DNA from: JBAZYK01 sp964582265
GTDB lineage: Bacteria > Patescibacteriota > Gracilibacteria > UBA1369
Direction of reading: 5' to 3'
DNA length: 5,759 nucleotides
Assembly: GCA_964582265.1 (NCBI GenBank)
Contig: CAZOQT010000050.1
Span: forward strand, 1-5,759
Of the stretch, positions 1 through 5,086 are shown in pieces. A model generated the notes under the pieces. That model did no database searches. It was not told the origin of the DNA and was given only the letters and a program-made list of their open reading frames with translations. Each line of letters opens with the position of its first letter. The stretch's first letter is position 1. The translations under genes were made by a program, and so were the position numbers.

Positions 1-337
1 GTGGCTGATCGTCCTCTCAGACCAGCTACCCGTCATAGCCTTGGTAAGCCGTTACCTCACCAACTAGCTGATAGGCCGCAGGTACCTCTTGAAGCGCATT
101 GCTGCTTTACCCTTTCGGGACCATCCGGTATTAGACCCTATTTCTAAGGCTTATCCCTGACTTCAAGGTAGTTACCAACGTGTTACTCACCCGTCCGCCG
201 CTCCCTGGACTCTACCTTCAACTTATATATTCGCAAACTTTGTTTGCGTGTTGAAAACAGGGTCCAGGGCGCTCGACTTGCATGTATTATACACACCGCC
301 AGCGTTAATCCTGAGCTAGGATCAAACTCTTCGGATA
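1..337 (-). rRNA. rrs: 16S ribosomal RNA, 5' part (partial)
   Basis: Read on the minus strand, this is the start of a small-subunit rRNA. The 27F-like site lies at 311-330 (AGAGTTTGATCCTAGCTCAG) and is followed by AACGCTGGCGG, ACATGCAAGTCGAGCG, GCGGACGGGTGAGTAACACG, TAATACCGGATGG and CTGGTCTGAGAGGA. The mature 5' end is placed about 7 nt upstream of AGAGTTTG by analogy with E. coli, so 337 is accurate to a few bases. The gene runs off the left edge, so its 3' domain and anti-Shine-Dalgarno are not visible. The V1 helix is a long layered hairpin: 204-210 pairs with 262-268, 217-222 with 250-255, and 232-238 with 242-248. The sequence is clearly bacterial but divergent (GGATTAACGC, GGTGTGTATAATACATG), suggesting a Patescibacteria-like lineage. 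That placement is inference. Confidence 0.97.
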
Positions 338-340
338 AAA

Positions 341-453
341 CTCGCCGAAGCGAGAGTTCCAAGAAATTTGATTTCTTGCTTGCTTTGATTCTGGCGAATC
401 AAAGACTTAATTTTTAGTTTAGTACGCCATTTGCCTTCCGGGGAGGAAGACAA
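341..453 (-). other. rRNA leader: chain of four hairpins
   Basis: Between boxA and the mature 16S 5' end, the transcript can fold into four separate small hairpins. In transcript order these are: 453-431 (4 bp, one mismatch, then 5 bp, loop TCCCC); 404-383 (9 bp, CTTTGATTC pairing with GAATCAAAG, 4-nt loop); 378-360 (8 bp, 3-nt loop); and 354-341 (CTCGC-TTCG-GCGAG, a very stable UUCG tetraloop). rRNA leaders commonly contain such structures, which assist antitermination, folding and processing. The longer-range processing stem that would pair with the 3' flank of 16S cannot be assessed, because that flank is outside the window. Confidence 0.6.
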
Positions 454-488
454 ACGCATTACGCACGACTTCTCTATTACATCCTGAA

Positions 489-500
489 TGTTAAAGAACA
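489..500 (-). promoter_or_regulatory. boxA antitermination site of the rRNA operon
   Basis: On the minus strand the sequence is TGTTCTTTAACA, which differs at one base from the E. coli rrn boxA (TGCTCTTTAACA). In the established model, boxA RNA binds NusB and NusE (ribosomal protein S10) and protects the untranslated rRNA transcript from Rho. It lies about 39 nt after the predicted transcription start and about 150 nt before the mature 16S end, as expected for an rrn leader. Confidence 0.85.
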
Positions 501-514
501 AACCAAAATGCAAG

Positions 515-535
515 TGAGTATATAAAACATACTCA
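515..535 (-). promoter_or_regulatory. boxB-like hairpin upstream of boxA
   Basis: The transcript forms a perfect 7-bp stem (TGAGTAT pairing with ATACTCA) closed by a 7-nt loop, 14 nt before boxA. A short hairpin just upstream of boxA is the standard boxB-boxA order of bacterial rRNA leaders. The assignment rests on this position and structure, since boxB sequence itself is not conserved. Confidence 0.6.
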
Positions 536-545
536 AAGCAGGACA

Positions 546-574
546 ATTTTAGTGAATGGAGGAAACGAAGTCAA
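546..574 (-). promoter_or_regulatory. main promoter of the rRNA operon
   Basis: On the minus strand, a -35 box TTGACT (574-569) and a -10 box TAAAAT (551-546) are separated by exactly 17 bp, each matching the sigma70 consensus at 5 of 6 bases. The DNA just upstream (about 575-600) is almost pure A/T and could be an UP element bound by the RNA polymerase alpha subunit, which is typical of rRNA promoters. Transcription should start near 539, just before the boxB-like hairpin. Confidence 0.8.
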
Positions 575-681
575 GATTATTTTTATTATTTCTTCACATT
601 TACTGAAAAGAGCCACTTTTGATTAATTAGAAAGCCATTTTTATACATGCAAAGAACTCAAAACGCGACCAAAAATAGATT

Positions 682-711
682 GTTTTACTCTTCAATATTA
701 AAATCTGTCAA
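682..711 (-). promoter_or_regulatory. possible second, upstream rRNA promoter (weak)
   Basis: A perfect -35 hexamer TTGACA occurs on the minus strand at 711-706. The best -10 at a tolerable distance is TAAAAC, 18 bp downstream, which matches only 4 of 6 bases. Tandem P1-P2 promoters are common for rRNA operons, so this may be an upstream start site. The poor -10 keeps it speculative. Confidence 0.25.
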
Positions 712-741
712 CTGCGTTCCTGATCAATACACCTCAAAATA

Positions 742-750
742 TGCTATAAT
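742..750 (+). promoter_or_regulatory. clpP promoter, extended -10 type
   Basis: TGCTATAAT combines a perfect TATAAT (745-750) with the TGn extension that compensates for a weak -35. No good TTGACA-like box is found 16-18 bp upstream. The predicted start is near 757, giving a leader of roughly 27 nt before the clpP ATG. No CIRCE or tandem CtsR heptads were seen nearby. The promoter lies back to back with the rRNA promoter. Confidence 0.7.
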
Positions 751-783
751 AATTAGGTAAAATAAATCTTTATAAAATTACAT

Positions 784-1443
784 ATGAATTTTACTCAAGA
801 TCAAAACCAATCACTACAAGGACAAGGAAAATTTCAGCAAATCAGAAACGACATCCTTGTACCTACAGTTATAGAAAAGACCAGCATGGGAGAACGAGCC
901 TTTGATATTTATTCCAGACTATTAAAAGATCGCATTATTTTTTTAGGAACTGGCATTAATGACGCAGTAGCTAATACTATTATTGCCCAGCTTCTTTTTT
1001 TGGAGAGTGAAAATCCTAAAAAAGACATTACTATATATATTCAAAGTCCTGGTGGTCACGTAACAGCCGGCCTTGCAATTTATGACACTATGCAACACAT
1101 TCAGCCGGATGTTTCTACAGTTTGCGTAGGGATGGCAGCATCCATGGGAGCTGTATTACTTGCCGGAGGAACAAAGGGCAAGCGCTTCTGTTTACCAAAC
1201 GCAGAAGTAATGATCCATCAACCTCTTGGTGGAACAGAAGGCCAGGCAAGCGATATCTTTATTCATGCTACACATATTATTAAGACAAAAGATCGCCTTA
1301 ACAACATTTTGGCACAACACACCGGCCAACCATTAAAAGTAATTGAAAAAGACACAGACCGAGACAATTTCATGTCAGCCGATGAAGCCATGAAATACGG
1401 CCTAGTTGATAAAGTAATTACCAAAAGAGAACTCGGCAAATAA
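784..1443 (+). CDS. clpP: ATP-dependent Clp protease proteolytic subunit ClpP
   Basis: ClpP is the cytoplasmic serine peptidase that forms a double-heptamer chamber and degrades proteins unfolded by Clp ATPases such as ClpX or ClpC. The sequence has the whole family signature: LVPTVIEKTSMGERAFDIYS at residues 25-44, SPGG (88-91), GMAASMGA around Ser120, MIHQPLGG around His145, and DTDRDNFMS with Asp194. Ser120, His145 and Asp194 all sit 23 residues beyond the E. coli mature numbering (97, 122, 171), so the catalytic triad is intact and correctly spaced. Before the mature-like start there is a Gln/Asn-rich stretch of about 24 residues that may be a propeptide. The ATG at 784 is the only suitable start, since the next Met is residue 35, inside the conserved core. 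It has no Shine-Dalgarno sequence. The gene is monocistronic, with its own extended -10 promoter and a hairpin terminator. Confidence 0.98.
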   Translation: MNFTQDQNQSLQGQGKFQQIRNDILVPTVIEKTSMGERAFDIYSRLLKDRIIFLGTGINDAVANTIIAQLLFLESENPKKDITIYIQSPGGHVTAGLAIYDTMQHIQPDVSTVCVGMAASMGAVLLAGGTKGKRFCLPNAEVMIHQPLGGTEGQASDIFIHATHIIKTKDRLNNILAQHTGQPLKVIEKDTDRDNFMSADEAMKYGLVDKVITKRELGK

Positions 1444-1471
1444 TACGGATTACTCCAATAAAGTACTACAT

Positions 1472-1503
1472 AAAAGGCTTAACTAAAGTGTTAGGCCTTT
1501 TTT
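1472..1503. terminator. bidirectional intrinsic terminator shared by clpP and the ligase operon
   Basis: A 12-bp stem pairs AAAAGGCTTAAC (1472-1483) with GTTAGGCCTTTT (1490-1501), with one T-G wobble and the 6-nt loop TAAAGT. On the plus strand it ends in a run of six T (1498-1503), stopping clpP transcription. On the minus strand it also ends in a T run (TTTT) and can stop the convergent ATP-grasp genes. The right arm contains the stop codon and last codons of the downstream ATP-grasp gene, so the terminator is partly coding. Confidence 0.85.
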
Positions 1504-2420
1504 CGTGCGAATTCTATAGCGTATTCAACATACTTTTTTCCTACATCTATGCCAGTGGCTTCGGATAGTCCCATAAAGCCCGGATTAGAGTTAACCTCCA
1601 TCACCAGTGGTCCCTTTTTGGAACGCAACAAATCAACACCAGCTACCTGCAACCCCAAAGCTTTGGCAGATTTTAAGGCTAAAGACTTTTCCTCATCTGT
1701 TAATTCAAACTTTTCAGCATGCCCACCCAAATGCAAATTGGAACGAAAATCTCCGGTTTTAGCTTGACGCTGCATAGCTGCCACCACTTCATTATTTATT
1801 ACAAATGCCCTATAATCCGCGCCTTTTGCTTCTTCAATAAATTCCTGCATTAAATAAAGGGGCGTCCCAGTGCTTTCTCCCAATAAATCCAAAGATGAAT
1901 ATAAAGAACGGGAACTTTCCACAATAACAACTCCACACCCAAAAGATCCAAAAGCCGATTTCAAAATTACAGGATAGCCACCAAGAACTTTAACTGCATC
2001 ATCAACATATTCAAATTGACGAACCACGACAGTATTTGGGACGGGAATCCCCTTTTCTGTCAAAAGCTGAATGGTTCTTAATTTATTTTTAGCCCTAAGA
2101 GTTGGCAAATAACCATTTACAACCGGCATATCCATTAATTGAAATTGTTTCAAAATGGATAACTCAATATCTAGTCTTCCCGCCAAGTCAACCCTAGGGA
2201 TTAACACGTCGCAAGGGTCAATCGGCAAATTCTTTTCTAATAACACGGTTTTATCGCCATCAAAAAAAATCTGGCATTCATCCACTTTATATAACTTTGG
2301 AACATGACCTAACTCTGATATTTTTTCGAATAAAATATCAACCTCATTTCTAGGTCTATTAGCACTCTTAGCCATTACGCCAGAAAAGTCCAAAATGCCG
2401 ATTGTCAGCTTCTTTTTCAT
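1491..2420 (-). CDS. RimK-like ATP-grasp ligase (downstream paralogue, canonical motifs)
   Basis: This is a 309-residue ATP-grasp enzyme of the RimK / alpha-L-glutamate ligase type, close in length to E. coli RimK (300 aa). The family activates a carboxylate as acyl phosphate with ATP and joins it to an amine, classically adding glutamate. Visible parts: an N-terminal pre-ATP-grasp region (1-110), KLR with Lys113, the ATP-binding Lys154, a glycine-rich loop GSFGCGV (158-164), QEFIEEAKGADYRAFV (192-207) with Arg204, GDFRSNLHLGG (223-233), and the metal ligands Asp263, Glu275 and Asn277 in MEVNSNPGF. The Asp-to-Glu spacing of 12 and Glu-to-Asn spacing of 2 match RimK. All active-site residues look intact. 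Its ATG overlaps the TGA of the upstream paralogue (ATGA), implying translational coupling. The substrate is unknown, and LysX/ArgX-like or other peptide ligase roles are also possible. Confidence 0.9.
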   Translation of the reverse strand: MKKKLTIGILDFSGVMAKSANRPRNEVDILFEKISELGHVPKLYKVDECQIFFDGDKTVLLEKNLPIDPCDVLIPRVDLAGRLDIELSILKQFQLMDMPVVNGYLPTLRAKNKLRTIQLLTEKGIPVPNTVVVRQFEYVDDAVKVLGGYPVILKSAFGSFGCGVVIVESSRSLYSSLDLLGESTGTPLYLMQEFIEEAKGADYRAFVINNEVVAAMQRQAKTGDFRSNLHLGGHAEKFELTDEEKSLALKSAKALGLQVAGVDLLRSKKGPLVMEVNSNPGFMGLSEATGIDVGKKYVEYAIEFARKKA

Positions 2421-3379
2421 GATGATTTAACTAGTGATAATGCGTATTTAATAAGTTCAGTTGGAACATCTACGCCACTCGCCTTCCCTATTCCCACAAG
2501 GCCCGCACAAGGATTAAGCTCCATAATAACCGGACCATTTTTTGTTCGTAAAATATCAACACCACAACTATCAAGCCCCATTGCCTTTGTAGCAGCTACT
2601 GCTAAAGCCTCTTCTTCTTTGGTTAATCGCGCCGCAACTGCACTTCCACCCAAATTCAAATTAGAGCGAAAATCACCCAATGCAGCCACACGCTTCATTG
2701 AAGCCACCACTTTGTCCCCTATAACAAATGCCCGATAATCCGTATTGTCCGCATCTTCTATATACTCCTGAATCAACATTAAACTGCTACTGCGATGCTT
2801 CCAAAGTATATCTAAAGCAGAATGAAGTGAACGACGACTTTCTATAATTGCAACTCTTTTGCCATGAGTACCAAAAACTGTTTTTAAAATCACCGGATAC
2901 CCACCCAACATCTTAAGAGAATCATCCAGATACTCAAACCGGCGCACAATAATTGTTTTGGGAACTCTAATACTGGCCTTATTTAAGATTTGCAAAACTC
3001 TCAGCTTATTCATGGCTTGTGATATTGCAAAATAGCTATTCACCACTGGAATTCCCTTTAACTCAAACTGCTTGATTACAGAAATTTCCAAATCAACATT
3101 GCTAACTACGTTGATTCTTGGAATAACTACATCGCAACCCTTTACGCGTTTTCCTTTATAAAATATTTCAGGACGATTGTTTTCGAATAAAAGCTGACAA
3201 TGCTCTGGATAGTAAATTATTGGCTTATGTCCAAGCTTTTTAATAGCATTAGAAAGCAATGCGTATCCTTTTAATGATGGCTTATAAATTTGACTTTTAG
3301 CTCTACTAAGATTAATTTGGCTCCTTTCCGAGTTCTGGATATTACAAAAGTCCAAAATTCCGACACGAACTTTCCTCAT
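2417..3379 (-). CDS. RimK-like ATP-grasp ligase (upstream paralogue, diverged motifs)
   Basis: This 320-residue ATP-grasp protein is a tandem paralogue of the next gene. Residues 136-170 match 124-158 of its twin at 23 of 35 positions, and both begin with a GILDF motif. It keeps KLR (Lys126), the ATP-binding Lys166, the Q-E-Y/F-I segment (204-207), DYRAFV (Arg216), GDFRSNLNLGG (235-245) and the metal ligands Asp275, Glu287 and Asn289. Two conserved spots differ. The glycine-rich loop reads GTHGKRV (170-176) instead of G-S-x-G-x-G-V, and the motif after the metal ligands is ELNPCAGL instead of EVNSNPGF. An extra segment of about 12 residues (17-36 region) lies in the N-terminal domain. It is probably an active ligase with altered specificity, but a regulatory or weakened partner is possible. 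It is the first gene of the two-gene minus-strand operon. No Shine-Dalgarno sequence precedes the ATG. Confidence 0.88.
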   Translation of the reverse strand: MRKVRVGILDFCNIQNSERSQINLSRAKSQIYKPSLKGYALLSNAIKKLGHKPIIYYPEHCQLLFENNRPEIFYKGKRVKGCDVVIPRINVVSNVDLEISVIKQFELKGIPVVNSYFAISQAMNKLRVLQILNKASIRVPKTIIVRRFEYLDDSLKMLGGYPVILKTVFGTHGKRVAIIESRRSLHSALDILWKHRSSSLMLIQEYIEDADNTDYRAFVIGDKVVASMKRVAALGDFRSNLNLGGSAVAARLTKEEEALAVAATKAMGLDSCGVDILRTKNGPVIMELNPCAGLVGIGKASGVDVPTELIKYALSLVKSS

Positions 3380-3404
3380 TTATACATATTAAAAGAACGC
3401 AGAA

Positions 3405-3432
3405 ATAATAATCAAATCCATCAGAAAAGCAA
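3405..3432 (-). promoter_or_regulatory. possible promoter of the ATP-grasp ligase operon (weak)
   Basis: On the minus strand, TATTAT (3410-3405) matches 5 of 6 bases of a -10 box. TTGCTT (3432-3427) lies 16 bp upstream but matches only the TTG of a -35. It is the best arrangement found in the 118-bp divergent gap, and the start would fall about 20 nt before the ATG at 3379. Confidence 0.3.
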
Positions 3433-3438
3433 TGCTTT
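3426..3438. repeat. inverted repeat in the divergent promoter region
   Basis: AAAGCA-A-TGCTTT is a perfect 6-bp inverted repeat around a single central base. It covers the candidate -35 of the ligase operon and lies about 31 bp upstream of the -10 of the divergent P-loop gene. This position would suit an operator controlling both directions, but so short a repeat can occur by chance in AT-rich DNA. Confidence 0.3.
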
Positions 3439-3465
3439 ATTTTGTTTTTTTAAAAGAAAACATTC

Positions 3466-3474
3466 TGCTAGAAT
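3466..3474 (+). promoter_or_regulatory. promoter of the P-loop/DUF1611-like gene, extended -10 type
   Basis: TGCTAGAAT is a TGn-extended -10 with 5 of 6 bases of TATAAT, the same layout as the clpP promoter (TGCTATAAT). Only a poly-T stretch lies at the -35 distance. The predicted start is near 3481, leaving a leader of about 17 nt without a ribosome binding site. Confidence 0.55.
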
Positions 3475-3497
3475 AAAGAAAATCATTAAACGCAATC

Positions 3498-4520
3498 ATG
3501 AAAATAGTTGTTGATAAAATCGCTTCAGTTACAAAAAATGTACCACTTACAAATAAAGTGGAAATTACCTCCAAAATAGTGTGCGAAGAAGGTGCTGTAA
3601 TTGCTGTAGAAGTTTTGAAAGACAAAAAAATTTACAACCAATTAGAGCTTACAACAGGCCGTTTATCCACAATCCACAAGGGAGATATTTTAGTTGTAGC
3701 TTTAGGCAACAGGCGCGCTTTAAAAGGATTCGTAGGCGAAGTACCAAAAAAACTTAAAGTAAATGATATTTTAAATATGGGTGGAGTTGCCGGCATTTGT
3801 ACCAGCGCCAACATCCACGAAGTCGGGTTACCACTTAAAGCTAAAGTTTTAGGAGCAGTATGCGATAAAAACAAAAAGCCAATTAATATAAAAGCTTATA
3901 AGTTGTTTGCCAAGGCAGACAAAATAAAATCAAAAATTCCACTAATAGTAATAAGCGGAACATGCATGAGCGTTGGCAAGACCACAGTCGCTTGCGAAAT
4001 CGTAAAAGGAGCAAGCAAGGAAGGTTACAAAATCTTTTGCGCAAAACTTGCCGGAATTGCGGCACTAAGAGACACGGCAAACATGCAAGATTATGGCGCG
4101 CATCAAACAGTTTCCATGATTGATGCCGGATACACCTCTACTGCAATTGATCCGGAACAATCAGTAGAAATCACCAAAGGCGCCATAAATTATTTATCTA
4201 AAGAAAAACCAGACTACATAGTAATTGAACTGGGTGACGGAATTATTGGAGAATACGGCGTTATGGAAATTTTACGAGACAGCGAGTTTAGAAAAAATAT
4301 CACCTTCCACGTAGGATGTGCGCATGATCCCGTTGGAGCATTAAAACTTTACGAAATCTGCAAAGAACTTAAAGTTCCATTACACCTTATTTCTGGGCCA
4401 GTAACAGATAATAGCATTGGTACACAGTTTATAGCCAAGCACCTTTCAATTCCTGCCATTAACGGGTTGACAAACGGCAAAAAGTTATTTCCTAAACTGT
4501 TTGAAAACAAGATCAGGTAG
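3498..4520 (+). CDS. P-loop NTPase-fold protein resembling DUF1611/DgcN
   Basis: This 340-residue soluble protein has two parts. Residues 1 to about 135 form a beta-rich region, with GDILVVALGNRRALKGFVG at 62-80 and GGVAGICTSA at 95-104, that I do not recognise. From about 148 on there is a P-loop domain: hydrophobic strand plus Walker A GTCMSVGKTT (154-163), an AKLAGI segment (182-187), and a Walker B-like strand IVIELGDGIIGEY (241-253) with Glu244 and Asp247 as likely metal-site residues. The overall plan (P-loop, DAGYTST segment near 209-215, acidic second strand, late HVGCAHDPVGA) recalls the DUF1611 family. That family includes DgcN, reported as a D-glutamate N-acetyltransferase, but the N-terminal half looks different. 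Dethiobiotin synthetase- or MobB-like relatives are alternatives. It is divergent from the two RimK-like ligases across a 118-bp gap, suggesting a shared pathway. No Shine-Dalgarno is seen. The coding call is firm; the function is open. Confidence 0.65.
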   Translation: MKIVVDKIASVTKNVPLTNKVEITSKIVCEEGAVIAVEVLKDKKIYNQLELTTGRLSTIHKGDILVVALGNRRALKGFVGEVPKKLKVNDILNMGGVAGICTSANIHEVGLPLKAKVLGAVCDKNKKPINIKAYKLFAKADKIKSKIPLIVISGTCMSVGKTTVACEIVKGASKEGYKIFCAKLAGIAALRDTANMQDYGAHQTVSMIDAGYTSTAIDPEQSVEITKGAINYLSKEKPDYIVIELGDGIIGEYGVMEILRDSEFRKNITFHVGCAHDPVGALKLYEICKELKVPLHLISGPVTDNSIGTQFIAKHLSIPAINGLTNGKKLFPKLFENKIR

Positions 4521-4528
4521 CCAAAATC

Positions 4529-4557
4529 TTGACTTGAGCTTTAACAAACTTTATTAT
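4529..4557 (+). promoter_or_regulatory. promoter of the McsA-like gene
   Basis: TTGACT (4529-4534) and TATTAT (4552-4557) are spaced by exactly 17 bp, and each matches 5 of 6 consensus bases. The predicted start is near 4564, giving a leader of about 32 nt. A GGGAG at 4572-4576 ends 19 nt before the ATG, too far to act as a normal ribosome binding site. Confidence 0.75.
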
Positions 4558-4568
4558 TAGATATCTAA
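4557..4568. repeat. 12-bp palindrome at the McsA-like gene start site
   Basis: TTAGATATCTAA is a perfect palindrome that begins on the last base of the -10 box and covers the predicted transcription start. A dimeric repressor bound here would block transcription. A 12-bp palindrome is expected about once or twice by chance in AT-rich DNA of this length, so only the position makes it notable. Confidence 0.35.
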
Positions 4569-4595
4569 CCTGGGAGTTTCCTAACAACTATCATT

Positions 4596-4997
4596 ATGAA
4601 ACTTCTACTTTGTCAAAACTGCCACTTAAAGCCAGTAGAAGTGAGCTACACTCACATTCAAAATGGCCAACGGGAAGATTATGTTCTATGTAACGAATGT
4701 GCAAAGAAACTTCATATGAATGAAAAATTTAATTTGGGCAAAAATCCAATCTTGCTACATGACTTTTTGCTCATAAAACCTTCTACGGAAAAAAACAACT
4801 TCCACAAACAACAAAAGCATGAAACCGCAAAAAAAGAACAAAAGAATCGACTTAACCCAAACGAAATCAACATACTAAACACCAAAATTTTAGCCTTAAC
4901 ATTGGAAAAAGAAAGAGCCGTAGCCAAAGAAGATTATTCAGAAGCGGCAAGGCTTAAAAAATTAATTGACCAGTTTAATCAAAAAAAATCAGAATAA
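4596..4997 (+). CDS. McsA-like zinc-finger/UVR-motif protein
   Basis: In Firmicutes, McsA is the zinc-binding activator of the McsB protein-arginine kinase and works with ClpC/ClpP. UVR motifs also occur in UvrB, UvrC and ClpC, where they mediate protein contacts. This 133-residue protein opens with CQNC (Cys6, Cys9) and CNEC (Cys32, Cys35) around a YTHIQNGQREDYVLC segment that closely follows the McsA N-terminus. A Lys/Gln-rich linker (about 61-90) follows. The C-terminal stretch 94-129 (LEKERAVAKEDYSEAARLKKLIDQF core) is a UVR helical hairpin. It is shorter than B. subtilis McsA (about 185 aa) because the second pair of CxxC motifs is absent. No mcsB or clpC is in the window, so the role in Clp control is inferred from the family. 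The gene has its own promoter and no Shine-Dalgarno; no terminator is seen after it. Confidence 0.85.
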   Translation: MKLLLCQNCHLKPVEVSYTHIQNGQREDYVLCNECAKKLHMNEKFNLGKNPILLHDFLLIKPSTEKNNFHKQQKHETAKKEQKNRLNPNEINILNTKILALTLEKERAVAKEDYSEAARLKKLIDQFNQKKSE

Positions 4998-5033
4998 ACA
5001 TTTGATAATTTTTTTGCATATTGGAAGGAGCTT

Positions 5034-5062
5034 TTTACAAAAAATAAAAGTTCTAGTACAAT
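5034..5062 (+). promoter_or_regulatory. promoter of the lipoprotein gene
   Basis: TTTACA (5034-5039) and TACAAT (5057-5062) are separated by exactly 17 bp, and each matches 5 of 6 sigma70 consensus bases. The predicted start near 5069 leaves a leader of about 18 nt that is mostly A and T, ending in a run of nine T directly before the ATG. Confidence 0.75.
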
Positions 5063-5086
5063 GTCCGGGAAAATATCTTTTTTTTT

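Noticed and set aside
232..248. Perfect inverted repeat CGCAAAC-TTT-GTTTGCG as a mobile element end or terminator
   Set aside because: It lies inside the 16S V1 region and forms the tip of the expected rRNA helix, enclosed by two further pairing segments.
322..546. Minus-strand open frame of 74 codons over the rRNA leader
   Set aside because: It overlaps the 16S 5' end, boxA and leader hairpins; it has no protein-like composition or start signal, and the region is fully explained as an rRNA leader.
569..711. CtsR-type heptads (GTCAA strings) upstream of clpP
   Set aside because: The single GTCAA-like strings (569-574 and 706-711) are far apart and are better explained as reverse-strand -35 boxes; no tandem repeat is present.
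3437..4080. Minus-strand open frames inside the P-loop protein gene (3437-3625, 3632-3874, 3883-4080)
   Set aside because: They are antisense shadows of a well-supported gene with a clear Walker A motif on the plus strand.
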